Below are positions 47,603 to 56,469 of a stretch of DNA of 64,000 nucleotides, one piece after another. The number at the start of each line of letters is the position of its first letter. Position 1 is the stretch's first letter. Source of the stretch: Fen-1364 sp049515135 (GTDB lineage: Bacteria > Spirochaetota > Spirochaetia > SZUA-6 > Fen-1364); assembly GCA_049515135.1 (NCBI GenBank), contig JBEKUJ010000006.1, positions 62,001-126,000 on the forward strand. The letters are read 5' to 3'. A model generated the notes under the pieces. That model searched no databases. It saw only the letters and a program-made list of their open reading frames with translations, and was not told the origin of the DNA. A program made the position numbers and the translations under genes.

Positions 47603-48295
47603 TCAGGAGCAGAAACGGTAGCCTACTCCGTGCACTGTCGTAATGTGCCGCGGATGGGCGGGGTCGCCCTCGATCTTCTTCCTCAACACCGCAACGTGCT
47701 GGTCCAGCGTGCGCGTGGTCCCCTCGTACTTGACGCCCCAGACTTCATCAAGGATCGTCAAGCGGTCCAGCGCCTCTCCCTCCCGCGAGCTGAAAAGCCG
47801 AAGCAGCGCCAGCTCTCGCGGGCTGACGTCAAACTCGTCAACTCCCCTGCTGCCCTTCATCGTGCGCGGATCCACCCTCACGTCGCCGAACTCGATGGGC
47901 CGTTCGTCCTGTGAAAATTGCTTCGCCCTGCCCCTGCGGAGCACGGCCCTGATCCGGGCAAGGAGCTCGTTCGCGCCGAAAGGTTTCACCACGTAGTCAT
48001 CCGCGCCCAGCTCGAGGCCGACAACCTTGTCGATCTCTTCTCCCTTTGCCGTGAGCATGATGACCGGCGTGGCGGCATCACGCCTGCGGATCTCCCGACA
48101 CACATCGAAGCCGCTCTTCTCCGGCATCATGACATCAAGGAGGATGATGTCCGGCCTGGCCTGGTTCCATTTCGCGACCGCCTCCACGCCGTCACGGGCC
48201 GTGTCCACGCTGAAACCCTCTCCTTCCAGAAGGTCCACGAGCCCGGTCAGGATTGCAGCGTCGTCTTCAGCCACCAGGATCCTCTGTTTCATCAT
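47603..48295 (-). CDS. OmpR/PhoB-family response regulator
   Basis: A 230-residue regulator. The receiver has the acidic pair in V-A-E-D-D-A, the phospho-acceptor aspartate in I-I-L-L-D-V-M-M-P near residue 53, T-A-K-G and K-P-F. The C-terminal winged helix is of the OmpR type (R-E-L-A-L-L-R-L-F, then L-D-Q-H-V-A-V-L-R-K-K-I and V-H-G-V-G-Y-R-F). It activates or represses genes when phosphorylated by the kinase encoded next, whose start overlaps the regulator's stop. The ATG at 48295 is the first start in the frame. The gene is expressed before the kinase only if the minus-strand order is reversed; in fact the regulator lies downstream of the kinase. Confidence 0.93.
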   Translation of the reverse strand: MMKQRILVAEDDAAILTGLVDLLEGEGFSVDTARDGVEAVAKWNQARPDIILLDVMMPEKSGFDVCREIRRRDAATPVIMLTAKGEEIDKVVGLELGADDYVVKPFGANELLARIRAVLRRGRAKQFSQDERPIEFGDVRVDPRTMKGSRGVDEFDVSPRELALLRLFSSREGEALDRLTILDEVWGVKYEGTTRTLDQHVAVLRKKIEGDPAHPRHITTVHGVGYRFCS

Positions 48296-50352
48296 TTCTG
48301 CTCCTCATGGGGAGCCAACGCCGGCAGCCGAAGAACGAAGTCGCTCCCGCCTTCCTCCCTGCCCTCGCAGGTGAGGTCTCCGCCATGATCGCGCGCAATC
48401 CGGCGGGCAATGGTCAGACCCAGGCCGGTTCCCGGCACTCGCGTGGTCAGGGAATCGTCCACCCTGACGAACTCCAGGAAGATCCTTTCCCGGTCCTTTT
48501 CAGCCACGCCGATCCCTCGGTCTCTCACATGCACTGCAATACTAAGGCCTTCGCGCCCGACGATCACCTCGATCTCCTTTTCTGCAGGTGAGTACTTCTC
48601 CGCGTTAGAGAGCAGGTTGATGAGCACTTGTTTCAGAGCTTCAGGGTCGGCTTTGACAGAGGCATCATCCGCGGAAACCTGAGCGCGGATTCGCACTGTG
48701 AACCCAAGACCTTCAAGACGAACCCGCTGGCCTTCCACGACTTCCTGGGCGATCTGTCCGACATCAACGGCGCGCATGGCGTATTTCTTCCTGCCCTTCT
48801 CCTGGGAGGAGAAATCCAGAACATTGTTGATCAACCGGCCCAGCCTTTCTGTCTCGGCGGCCATCAACGCCAGGTACTTGTCCCGCTTCGCAGGTTCCGG
48901 CTGGCGCTTTCCGCGCAGAAGGTCGACGAACAGACCTATCGAGGTCAGGGGTGTTTTCAGCTCATGAGAAACGTTGGCAACGAAGCTCGCCTTCTTTTGG
49001 GCCAGGCGCATCTCGGCCACCAGGGAGGTCAGGACCATGGTACCCCCTCCTGCGACGGACACGAAAAGGATGAGCACCAGGATCCAGATCACGGCAGAGG
49101 TGGCGCGCGCCTGGGATGTGATGGAGTCCGGGTCGGTGAGGTAGCTTGCGACTTCCCAGCGGGGAAGCGACTCGCCGATCTCCTGGGAGACGAACGGCTT
49201 TCTCCAATTGCGGTTGGCACCTCCAGGCGGTGTTGCAAGGGGCTCCCCGGTTTCATCCAGCACGGCAAGAATGCGCACGGGAGAGTATGTGGAGGGCAGG
49301 ATGCCGGCGATGCGCTCGCGGAAAACCGGCATGGAAATCTCGCAGCCGACAATCCGTCCATCGCCCTGCTTGCTCCAGAAGAGGAACGTGAGCTTCTCCC
49401 CGACGAACCTGGGAATGATGCCGTACTCCCCTTGTGAGGCGATCTGACCGAGCAGGCGCGAGGTCGTTATGTATTGCGAGGGCTGACCGGCCGGCGGCGC
49501 GGTTTCAGCTCGAGCCGCTTTATCCTGGCCGCCGCCGGGGGCCTGCTCCTGCTCTTCCGTTTTCAGATCCTTCGATACAGCCGCGTTCGTCTCCTGCAGT
49601 GCTTTCGAGGTGGGCTGAGCAACTCGCGCATTCAGCTCTTCGCCCTTCCTCCGGGCCTGTTCGTAGACTCTTGCCTGAACAGCCGGGCTCTGGGCGAACG
49701 TATCGATGGCCCGCTGACTTTCCAGGGCGCCTCCGGAGGGTCCTGCTGATCCTTGGGATGGCGGGGACACCGCCGGGGATGCCTCGGGTTGAGACGGCAA
49801 TGCATCGGCTGCCCTTTCAGCAGGAGCCGCCGATGCGCCTGCGCTTGCATCCCGGAGCTTCTCCGTGGAGGGCTTCTTCATCGACTGGTCCAGCTTCCCC
49901 GACTCGGCAAAGACCTCCTCCTTATGGACAACAGCGATGTTGGCGTAGACCGCGGTGCCGGACCTGCCGCTGAGAAAATCCGAGTTCTGCTGCAGAAACA
50001 TCCGCTCAACGTCCGAAGAGGTTTTCGCGGGCGGCCACAGGATCTGGTAGCTGGAAGACAACAGATACGGCACTCCAACAAGAGGGTTGCGTTTCTTCCA
50101 GGCAGGGAGCACATCGTGATACGCTGCGCCCGGCGGGAGAGACACGCTGGCATGAAGCTCCTCAGCGAGCCCCGCAACCCCTGCGTTCAGGAGGCCCGCG
50201 GTGTGGGTAACTTCCGCGAGAAGCGTTGTTGCCAGCTGCTTTTCGACGTATGCCTCTTCACGGCCCGCCGATCGAATGGACAGCACGGAAAGGAAGACGC
50301 TTGGGACGAGCACAGCCGCGACAAAGATTATCCCGAGGTACCGAGCCTTCAT
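48292..50352 (-). CDS. Sensor histidine kinase with a long low-complexity periplasmic part
   Basis: A 686-residue membrane kinase. One helix lies at residues 5-25 and another at about 417-440. Between them is a periplasmic sensor of nearly 400 residues, including an Ala/Pro/Gln/Glu-rich low-complexity stretch (about 160-290) and flanking folded parts. The kinase core has H box F-V-A-N-V-S-H-E-L-K-T-P-L with His near residue 463, N box N-L-L-S-N-A-E-K-Y-S, G1 D-R-G-I-G-V and G2 G-T-G-L-G-L-T-I. Its stop overlaps the response-regulator start by four bases, so they form one two-component pair. The signal is unknown. Confidence 0.92.
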   Translation of the reverse strand: MKARYLGIIFVAAVLVPSVFLSVLSIRSAGREEAYVEKQLATTLLAEVTHTAGLLNAGVAGLAEELHASVSLPPGAAYHDVLPAWKKRNPLVGVPYLLSSSYQILWPPAKTSSDVERMFLQQNSDFLSGRSGTAVYANIAVVHKEEVFAESGKLDQSMKKPSTEKLRDASAGASAAPAERAADALPSQPEASPAVSPPSQGSAGPSGGALESQRAIDTFAQSPAVQARVYEQARRKGEELNARVAQPTSKALQETNAAVSKDLKTEEQEQAPGGGQDKAARAETAPPAGQPSQYITTSRLLGQIASQGEYGIIPRFVGEKLTFLFWSKQGDGRIVGCEISMPVFRERIAGILPSTYSPVRILAVLDETGEPLATPPGGANRNWRKPFVSQEIGESLPRWEVASYLTDPDSITSQARATSAVIWILVLILFVSVAGGGTMVLTSLVAEMRLAQKKASFVANVSHELKTPLTSIGLFVDLLRGKRQPEPAKRDKYLALMAAETERLGRLINNVLDFSSQEKGRKKYAMRAVDVGQIAQEVVEGQRVRLEGLGFTVRIRAQVSADDASVKADPEALKQVLINLLSNAEKYSPAEKEIEVIVGREGLSIAVHVRDRGIGVAEKDRERIFLEFVRVDDSLTTRVPGTGLGLTIARRIARDHGGDLTCEGREEGGSDFVLRLPALAPHEEQK

Positions 50353-50531
50353 TCCGACGCCCCCGGCCGCAGCCTCTCCTTTCCCGGATTCAATCTTACC
50401 AGGAAACCGACCCGTGACAAGGACCCGATATCACCGGAACGAAAAAGATCTGTAAAATATTTGTATGTGTGGGGGGATGCCGGGATGACGGGGCCCGACT
50501 TCATTGCTGGACTCGGAACGGACTTTTCGTT

Positions 50532-51272
50532 ATGACAGACGCCATGGCAGGGAAAATCCGCGTCATCGTCTGGAACGAGAATCGACACGAAAAAAAAGAC
50601 CCGCGCGTTTCCCGGATCTACCCGCAGGGGATCCACGGCGCGATTGCCCGGTTCCTGTCGGAGAACCCGGATTTCGAAATCAGGACCGCAACGCTGGATG
50701 AGCCGAAACACGGGCTGAGCGATGAAGTGCTTTCGGCAACGGACGTCCTTGTCTGGTGGGGCCATCTTGCCCATCGTGACGTGGATGACCAGATCGCGGC
50801 AAAGGTCCAGGACCGGGTCCTCCAGGGCATGGGCCTCGTCGTTCTCCACTCCAGCCACCTCTCCAAGCCCTTTGTGCGGCTCATGGGGACATCCTGCCTC
50901 CTTCGCTGGCGGGAAGCGGGGGAGAAGGAACGGCTGTGGGTGGTGGAGCCGGGGAGCCCCATCGTCGAGGGTCTTGGCCCATACTTCGAGATACCCCATG
51001 AAGAGATGTACGGTGAGCGATTCGACATCCCGGTGCCGGATGCCACGGTGCTGATAAGCTGGTTCGCCGGAGGGAACGTGTTCAGATCCGGGTGCTGCTT
51101 CCTCAGGGGGAAGGGCCGCATCTTCTACTTCCGTCCGGGTCACGAGACATTCCCCACGTATCATCAGAAGGAAGTCCAGACGGTCATCAGGAACGCCGTC
51201 CGCTGGGCAGCCCCGGGGAATGGGCCGGAGATGAAGCTCGGCGATGCAGAGGAACCCCTGGAGAAGATCTGA
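50532..51272 (+). CDS. ThuA-like protein
   Basis: A 246-residue protein of the ThuA family, which has a class I glutamine amidotransferase-like fold and is linked to trehalose or other sugar oxidation. Typical elements are V-I-V-W-N-E-N near the N terminus, D-V-L-V-W-W-G-H, then V-V-L-H-S-S-H and F-R-P-G-H-E-T-F-P near the end. The ATG at 50532 is in good context; a second in-frame ATG lies 12 bases on. The following gene starts 20 bases later and encodes a beta-hydroxyacid dehydrogenase, so the two probably serve one sugar or sugar-acid pathway. No direct evidence for trehalose as substrate. Confidence 0.87.
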   Translation: MTDAMAGKIRVIVWNENRHEKKDPRVSRIYPQGIHGAIARFLSENPDFEIRTATLDEPKHGLSDEVLSATDVLVWWGHLAHRDVDDQIAAKVQDRVLQGMGLVVLHSSHLSKPFVRLMGTSCLLRWREAGEKERLWVVEPGSPIVEGLGPYFEIPHEEMYGERFDIPVPDATVLISWFAGGNVFRSGCCFLRGKGRIFYFRPGHETFPTYHQKEVQTVIRNAVRWAAPGNGPEMKLGDAEEPLEKI

Positions 51273-51292
51273 AGAAGGCGGAGGACACGCGC

Positions 51293-52174
51293 ATGCCGAA
51301 CGTGAAAGTGGGCTGGGTTGGCACCGGGGTCATGGGCAGGTCGATGTGCGGCCACCTTCTGCGAGCGGGCTGCGCGGTGACCCTCTACACACGGTCCCGC
51401 GACAAGGCTGCAGCATTGTTGGAGGCAGGCGCGTCCTGGCAGGGCTGCCCCGCCGACGTGGCCCGGCGCAGTGACGTGGTCTTCACAATGGTGGGTTTCC
51501 CGGCGGACGTGGAGCAGGTGTACCTTGCGCCTGACGGCATCCTCAACGGCGCGAAGTCAGGTGCAATTGTCTGCGATATGACGACGTCCGAGCCGTCCCT
51601 GGCCGTGCGGATCAACGCGGAAGCCGCGAAGAAAGGAATTGCCTCCATCGACGCACCGGTGTCAGGCGGTGACGTGGGGGCGCGGGAGGCGAAGCTCGCC
51701 ATCATGGTGGGAGGGGAGAAACAGGCGTTCGAGAGCATCCTCCCCCTCCTCCAGAAAATGGGGGAGACGATTTCCCTCATGGGAGGGCCGGGGGCGGGGC
51801 AGCATACCAAGATGGCCAACCAGATCGTGATCACGGGGAACATGATCGGGATGGTGGAGGCGCTGTTGTACACGCAGAAAGCAGGGCTCGGGCTTGATGC
51901 CATGATCGATATCGTGGGCAAGGGGGCCGCCGCATCGTGGTCGCTCAACAACCTGGGCAGGCGCATCGCGAAAGGGGATTACAACCCCGGCTTCTACATC
52001 AAGCACTTCGTGAAGGACATGGGAATCGCGCTGGAAGAGGCGCGCCGCATGAAGCTCTCCCTTCCCGGCCTTGCACTGGTGAACCAGCTCTATATCTCGG
52101 CGCGGGCCCTTGGGATGGAAGACCTTGGAACGCAAGCGCTCTACAAAGTGATAGCGGCCATGAACGGTTCCTGA
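51293..52174 (+). CDS. 3-hydroxyisobutyrate dehydrogenase-like beta-hydroxyacid dehydrogenase
   Basis: A 293-residue NAD(P)-dependent enzyme. The dinucleotide-binding motif is V-G-W-V-G-T-G-V-M-G near residue 8. The family signature is D-A-P-V-S-G-G-D-V-G-A near residue 120, and the catalytic lysine is in G-Q-H-T-K-M-A-N-Q near 170. C-terminal helices bind substrate. The group includes 3-hydroxyisobutyrate dehydrogenase, tartronate semialdehyde reductase and succinic semialdehyde (glyoxylate) reductases; the exact acid cannot be told. It sits behind the ThuA-like gene and probably belongs to the same small operon. The ATG at 51293 agrees with the usual start of the Rossmann fold. Confidence 0.9.
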   Translation: MPNVKVGWVGTGVMGRSMCGHLLRAGCAVTLYTRSRDKAAALLEAGASWQGCPADVARRSDVVFTMVGFPADVEQVYLAPDGILNGAKSGAIVCDMTTSEPSLAVRINAEAAKKGIASIDAPVSGGDVGAREAKLAIMVGGEKQAFESILPLLQKMGETISLMGGPGAGQHTKMANQIVITGNMIGMVEALLYTQKAGLGLDAMIDIVGKGAAASWSLNNLGRRIAKGDYNPGFYIKHFVKDMGIALEEARRMKLSLPGLALVNQLYISARALGMEDLGTQALYKVIAAMNGS

Positions 52175-52259
52175 GCCTGGCGCCTCGCAGGGACCGCCTC
52201 ACGCCCAACAAGCGGTGATTTCACAGATTATCCGCTCGACGCCTCTTGTAAAAAAGCGT

Positions 52260-52288
52260 TTGACAGGGAATGCAATCTACTATATCAT
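52260..52288 (+). promoter_or_regulatory. Distal promoter of the outer-membrane-like protein gene
   Basis: Consensus TTGACA, 17 bases, TATCAT at 52283-52288. It reads toward the gene at 52504. Confidence 0.65.
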
Positions 52289-52393
52289 ACGCCCATCACG
52301 AGTATCGAGCGGGTCTTCTATGAATCAAGTATCGCCTTTTCGTGCTGCATTTTTGTGCTTGTTCTTGATGCTTGGAAGGCTGAAAGAAATTGC

Positions 52394-52422
52394 TTGACAG
52401 CAAAAATGACGGCAGCTATAAT
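52394..52422 (+). promoter_or_regulatory. Proximal, fully consensus sigma70 promoter
   Basis: TTGACA, a spacer of exactly 17 bases, TATAAT. Both boxes are perfect matches to the consensus. It suggests that the downstream outer-membrane-like protein is made in large amounts. Confidence 0.8.
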
Positions 52423-52503
52423 GCCGGCATAAGCTATGTAACAGGGGCGATGAAGCAAGGCCGTTGGCTTTTCATCCCCCCAAAATCAACGAGGAGGGAC
52501 AGG

Positions 52504-53667
52504 ATGAAGAAGGCTGTAGTTTTAGGGATGATTCTTCTAGCCCTTGGCACCTTCGCTTTCGCTGATGGCGGCGTCACCGTTGGACTGGACTTCGGGCGCA
52601 CGCAGTTCGTTCTTGCAAGCGGAAGCAGCGTGTCAGGTTCGCAGGTACTGGGACAGGTGTGGGTGGACCCAACGGGCACATTCCCCACAGGTCAGCGCCA
52701 GGACTTCCAGTTTGCATGGTCGAACCAGTACATGGGAGTCAACTCCACGTTCTACATCGGGAATGGCTATGGCACTCCGGCGGCCACGTATCCGAATCTC
52801 TACGTGCAGGCTCTCTATGGAACTCTCAAGCTGATTCCTGACATGTTCAGCGTGGTCATCGGCGAGTTCCAGGCTGATGGATGGGACCACTTCAGGTTGG
52901 ACTCCCCACATCCCATCTACGATGTGAACAACAACAACGTCGGCCGGTTTGTCGCATGGGGCGCAATTCTTGACCTCATGCCCAAAGACAGTGGTTTCGA
53001 GGCTGGCGTTTACTTGAAGACACCGGATCCGACCCAGTCTACGGAGATCTCGGGGGCTCTTTCCAACGACGCGGTTATCTTAGCGTACACGGTCCCCAAC
53101 CTTGTGAAGGTCATGGCTGGAACGAACACGTTCGCAACGTATAATGGCGTGGGCGGGTCTTCGGAGCGGAACATTCTCGCCAGCGTTCAGCTTCTCATGG
53201 TTGCAAACCTGACGGCGTTCGACGAGTTCTACTTTGCCGGCTTTGACCAGACTCCGTCTGTAACCATTTACTCTGACGAACTGGCTTTCCAGTACGTCAT
53301 GAAGCCCTTGACCATCATTTTTGCAGGGTTCTTCGGCGGCAACTCGGCTGGAGCCGGGACTGTCACAAGCCGTTTCCCCGGCTATGGATCGCCTGACTAC
53401 GCCCGGTTCTGGGGTTTGGGCGCGGATTACACCGTGTGGGCGCTGGATCCTGAGTTCATCTATGACACAGGCATGGGCTTCTCTCTTGGTCTGTATGCGA
53501 GCATCTGGGCGGTCAGCACCTCGAACGCGGGAGTCAATTACATAGTTGAGCCCTACGTGAAGCTCAACAACTTCGGCCTTAGGATCGCCTTCGAGTATGC
53601 GGGCAACAGCCAGAGCGGCGCCGTCTCCACGTGGGCAATTCCTATCCTTATCGACTGGGGCTTCTAA
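52504..53667 (+). CDS. Abundant outer-membrane beta-barrel-like protein
   Basis: A 387-residue exported protein. The signal peptide is M-K-K-A-V-V-L-G-M-I-L-L-A-L-G-T-F-A-F-A. The mature protein is rich in Gly, Ser, Thr and aromatic residues and in alternating hydrophobic patterns (for example T-V-G-L-D-F-G-R-T-Q-F-V-L and S-L-G-L-Y-A-S-I-W-A-V), ending in W-G-F, the C-terminal aromatic typical of barrel proteins. I do not recognise a family. Two promoters precede it and a strong terminator follows, so it is a single, probably highly expressed gene. A role as major surface or porin-like protein is an inference. Confidence 0.72.
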   Translation: MKKAVVLGMILLALGTFAFADGGVTVGLDFGRTQFVLASGSSVSGSQVLGQVWVDPTGTFPTGQRQDFQFAWSNQYMGVNSTFYIGNGYGTPAATYPNLYVQALYGTLKLIPDMFSVVIGEFQADGWDHFRLDSPHPIYDVNNNNVGRFVAWGAILDLMPKDSGFEAGVYLKTPDPTQSTEISGALSNDAVILAYTVPNLVKVMAGTNTFATYNGVGGSSERNILASVQLLMVANLTAFDEFYFAGFDQTPSVTIYSDELAFQYVMKPLTIIFAGFFGGNSAGAGTVTSRFPGYGSPDYARFWGLGADYTVWALDPEFIYDTGMGFSLGLYASIWAVSTSNAGVNYIVEPYVKLNNFGLRIAFEYAGNSQSGAVSTWAIPILIDWGF

Positions 53668-53684
53668 TCTCTGCATGAGCCAAG

Positions 53685-53714
53685 AGCGCGCTCGAAAGAG
53701 CGCGCTTTTTTTTG
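53685..53714 (+). terminator. Intrinsic terminator of the outer-membrane-like protein gene
   Basis: AGCGCGCTC-GAAA-GAGCGCGCT, a nine-base stem with a GAAA tetraloop, followed by eight T residues. It is the clearest rho-independent terminator in the window. Confidence 0.9.
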
Positions 53715-53793
53715 CCCAAGATACTCGCCCTTGAAACGGTCTCTTCCAGCATGCAATACTGTCAGGACACTGAAGTCACAGAGGAGACGGAAA

Positions 53794-54468
53794 ATGCGCA
53801 CGGTGAAAAACATCTCGCTTCTATTGTTTGCCATGGTCCTGCTCAACGGGTGCGCCACGAGGCTCGGCTATCCTGCCAAGACGGTCGGAATCCCAACGCC
53901 GGTCACATTGTTTTTTAAGGTCGCACCGAAAGCGACAATCAACAACACCATGGCGTTCGGCGCCGTGGATATGTGGAGCTTCCTCTACAAGAATAAGTTC
54001 GAAGATATTCTCGCCAAGCTCACAGGAGAAAAAGAGCGGTCGGTCCTCAATGCGGTTTTTTCACAGGATGTCGACAAGGCCAAAAATCTCTTTGCTCCAA
54101 GCTCGCTTGAGGTCCAGGACATTGGAGTTGACTATGCCAAGACGAAGAATGATCCTCCGACCTACTCGGGATTCGACTTCAGCCAGTACAAGGATTCAAT
54201 AACGACTCCGTATATACTCGCTCTCACGCTCGATGCGTGGGGGCTCACCTTTGCCCAGGAGAACAAGGACAGCGGACCGTATGTAACCCTCACCATGCAG
54301 CTCATCGACAAGGAAACGAACGCAAGCCGGTGGAGCTACACCTATACCTTCCAACTCCAGCAGGACAAGGACGCCAGCGAAATCACCAATCCCGACAGGC
54401 TCGATGACATGCTGTGCAAGCTCATTCTGAACGGAACAAACCTTCTTTTCATGTGGCTGGGCTGGTAG
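53794..54468 (+). CDS. Putative lipoprotein of unknown function
   Basis: A 224-residue lipoprotein. The signal is L-L-L-F-A-M-V-L-L-N-G-C with the lipid-modified cysteine near residue 20. The mature part has no known motif. It includes a mixed alpha/beta stretch (N-N-T-M-A-F-G-A-V-D-M-W-S-F-L-Y-K-N-K-F) and a beta-rich end (Y-V-T-L-T-M-Q-L-I-D and W-S-Y-T-Y-T-F-Q-L). The ATG at 53794 was selected because only it leaves a proper signal peptide. It stands alone between the outer-membrane-like gene and guaB, on the same strand. Confidence 0.7.
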   Translation: MRTVKNISLLLFAMVLLNGCATRLGYPAKTVGIPTPVTLFFKVAPKATINNTMAFGAVDMWSFLYKNKFEDILAKLTGEKERSVLNAVFSQDVDKAKNLFAPSSLEVQDIGVDYAKTKNDPPTYSGFDFSQYKDSITTPYILALTLDAWGLTFAQENKDSGPYVTLTMQLIDKETNASRWSYTYTFQLQQDKDASEITNPDRLDDMLCKLILNGTNLLFMWLGW

Positions 54469-54509
54469 GGCGCTTGCGAGCCTGAGCTTTTCCTTCCGCG
54501 GTCTTTGTC

Positions 54510-54538
54510 TTGAAGCTTTTATTCCCGTTCGCTATCCT
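54510..54538 (+). promoter_or_regulatory. Promoter of guaB
   Basis: TTGAAG, 17 bases, TATCCT at 54533-54538. The predicted leader is about 12 bases and consists mostly of the GAAGGA ribosome binding site before the ATG at 54557. Confidence 0.5.
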
Positions 54539-54556
54539 GCCTTGAAGGACGCAGCG

Positions 54557-56065
54557 ATGGCGCATTTCTATGCAGAACCTTCCCACACCTTCAGCGAGTA
54601 TCTCCTTGTCCCCAATCTCACCGGAAAGGAATGTACTCCCTCTGGAGTCGACCTGAGCACGCCGCTGATCAAGCACCGCAAGGGAGAGAGAGCCTCCATT
54701 CGCCTCAACATTCCCTTCGCTTCTGCCATCATGCAGTCGGTGTCTGACCACCAGATGGGGATAGGCCTCTCCCGGTGCGGCGGGATTGCCTTCGTCTTTG
54801 TCTCACAACCCGTTCAGAGCCAGGCGGAGATGGTGGGCAGGGTGAAGCGGTTCAAAGCAGGCTTCGTGCCCAGCGACTCGAATCTGCGCGCAAGCGATGC
54901 GCTGCGCGACGTGTTTGCCCTCCGGGACAAGACCGGGCATACCACAATGGCTGTCACAGCGGACGGCTCTGCCACAGGCAGGCTCCTGGGAATGCTGACA
55001 AGCCGCGACTACCGTCTCACCACAACACCCCCCGACGCGCGCGTGGGAGACCTGATGACGAAGTTCTCGGATCTTGTCTATGGCGTTGAAGGAATTGGTC
55101 TTTCTGAAGCGAACGACCTGATCTGGAAGCACAAGCTGAACTGCCTTCCGGTGATCACCCGGGAGGGCAACCTCGCGTACCTGGTCTTTCGAAAGGACTA
55201 TGCAGAGCACAAGGAAAATCCTCTGGAGCTGGTTGACGCGGGCAAGAGGCTTGTGGTTGGCGCGGGGATCAACACCAGGGACTTCAAGGAGAGGGTCCCC
55301 GCCCTTGTTGCCGCCGGCGCGGACGTCCTGTGCATCGACTCCTCGGATGGTTTTTCCGAGTGGCAGGCCGATACTATTCAATGGATCAGGACAACCTATG
55401 GAGATTCAGTGAAAGTGGGAGGCGGGAACGTCGTTGACGCGGAGGGCTTTCGCTACCTGGCGGACGCCGGCGTGGATTTTGTGAAGGTAGGCATCGGCGG
55501 CGGATCCATCTGCATCACGCGTGAACAGAAGGGCATCGGACGGGGCCAGGCCACGGCGGTCATCGAAGTGGCTTCGGCGCGGGATGAGTACTTCAAGTCA
55601 ACCGGGACCTACATCCCCATCTGCTCCGACGGCGGGATTGCGCAGGACTACCACATCGTCCTTGCCCTCGCAATGGGAGCGGATTTCGTCATGATGGGCA
55701 GGTTCTTCGCGCGCTTCGATGAAGCGCCGGGCAGACGCCTGCGGGTGGGCGGCTCATTCGTCAAGGAATACTGGGGAGAGGGCTCCAACCGGGCCCGAAA
55801 CTGGCAGCGCTATCACGAGGCAGGCCTGACTGGCCCCGGGTTCGAGGAGGGGGTGGACGGATATGTCCCCTACGCCGGCAAGCTCAAGGACAACCTCGAT
55901 ATCACCCTGGACAAGATACGCAGCACCATGGTGAGCTGCGGGGCGTCGTCCATCCCCGAGCTGCAGGGAAAAGCGCGCATCACCCTGGCTTCCGCGGTGA
56001 GCATTCGCGAAGGCGGCGCGCATGACGTCGTTCTGAAAGAGAACGAGATCATTCCAACGGCATGA
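54557..56065 (+). CDS. guaB: IMP dehydrogenase
   Basis: A 502-residue enzyme catalysing the NAD-dependent conversion of IMP to XMP, the first step to guanine nucleotides. The catalytic loop holds the cysteine in G-G-G-S-I-C-I-T-R near residue 320. The P-loop-like phosphate motif (C-S-D-G-G-I-A) and the F-M-G or M-M-G-R-F-F region are present. Two CBS modules are inserted between residues about 95 and 215 (R-D-V-F-A-L-R-D-K-T and K-H-K-L-N-C-L-P-V-I). The ATG at 54557 is preceded by GAAGGA. The length is standard. A small exported protein follows after ten bases. Confidence 0.94.
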   Translation: MAHFYAEPSHTFSEYLLVPNLTGKECTPSGVDLSTPLIKHRKGERASIRLNIPFASAIMQSVSDHQMGIGLSRCGGIAFVFVSQPVQSQAEMVGRVKRFKAGFVPSDSNLRASDALRDVFALRDKTGHTTMAVTADGSATGRLLGMLTSRDYRLTTTPPDARVGDLMTKFSDLVYGVEGIGLSEANDLIWKHKLNCLPVITREGNLAYLVFRKDYAEHKENPLELVDAGKRLVVGAGINTRDFKERVPALVAAGADVLCIDSSDGFSEWQADTIQWIRTTYGDSVKVGGGNVVDAEGFRYLADAGVDFVKVGIGGGSICITREQKGIGRGQATAVIEVASARDEYFKSTGTYIPICSDGGIAQDYHIVLALAMGADFVMMGRFFARFDEAPGRRLRVGGSFVKEYWGEGSNRARNWQRYHEAGLTGPGFEEGVDGYVPYAGKLKDNLDITLDKIRSTMVSCGASSIPELQGKARITLASAVSIREGGAHDVVLKENEIIPTA

Positions 56066-56075
56066 GGAAGGTCCA

Positions 56076-56468
56076 ATGAAAAGGATTGTGCTCTGCGCGG
56101 CTTTCGTTTTCTTCTTCGCTCTTCCCGACCTTGCCACGTTTGCAGACGTGCGGATTGCGAGCGCACAGGGGGCAGGCCTTGGAGTGGAGGGGCGCAAGGG
56201 GTTTCTTGGTCCGTCCAACACCCACACGAGCTTCGTCGTGCGCGCGGACGAATCTCCCGCCTACCTTCTGTTCCTCTGGGACGGAAAGGATCTGGAGCCC
56301 TGGGTGCGCATCGAGAAAAAGGGCGCAGCCATTGTCGAAGTGGACCTGACCAAGGGCAACAGGGTCACGCTGACAGGGGGCGGGACCTTCACCCTCACCG
56401 TGTCCTCACACGCCGGCAGCGGTCACTGGATGTGCGTCGTGCTGGGAGGCAGAGAGTGGGATCCGTAG
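56076..56468 (+). CDS. Small exported protein
   Basis: A 130-residue protein with a signal peptide (R-I-V-L-C-A-A-F-V-F-F-F-A-L-P). The mature part is a single beta-rich domain of about 105 residues (F-V-V-R-A-D-E-S-P-A-Y-L-L-F-L-W and F-T-L-T-V-S-S-H-A-G-S-G-H-W). No family was recognised and no lipobox is present, so it is probably periplasmic. It starts ten bases after guaB and may be co-transcribed, but no functional link to purine synthesis is evident. It ends at the tandem repeat. Confidence 0.65.
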   Translation: MKRIVLCAAFVFFFALPDLATFADVRIASAQGAGLGVEGRKGFLGPSNTHTSFVVRADESPAYLLFLWDGKDLEPWVRIEKKGAAIVEVDLTKGNRVTLTGGGTFTLTVSSHAGSGHWMCVVLGGREWDP

Positions 56469-56469
56469 A

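Larger units (their letters stand above)
52175..52503. other. Regulatory gap upstream of the outer-membrane-like protein gene
   Basis: No gene was recognised. The 329 bases are rich in A+T compared with the flanks and hold two separate sigma70-type promoters reading rightward (52260 and 52394). The distal one gives a leader of about 210 bases, the proximal one about 75 bases. No riboswitch class is recognisable. Confidence 0.6.
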
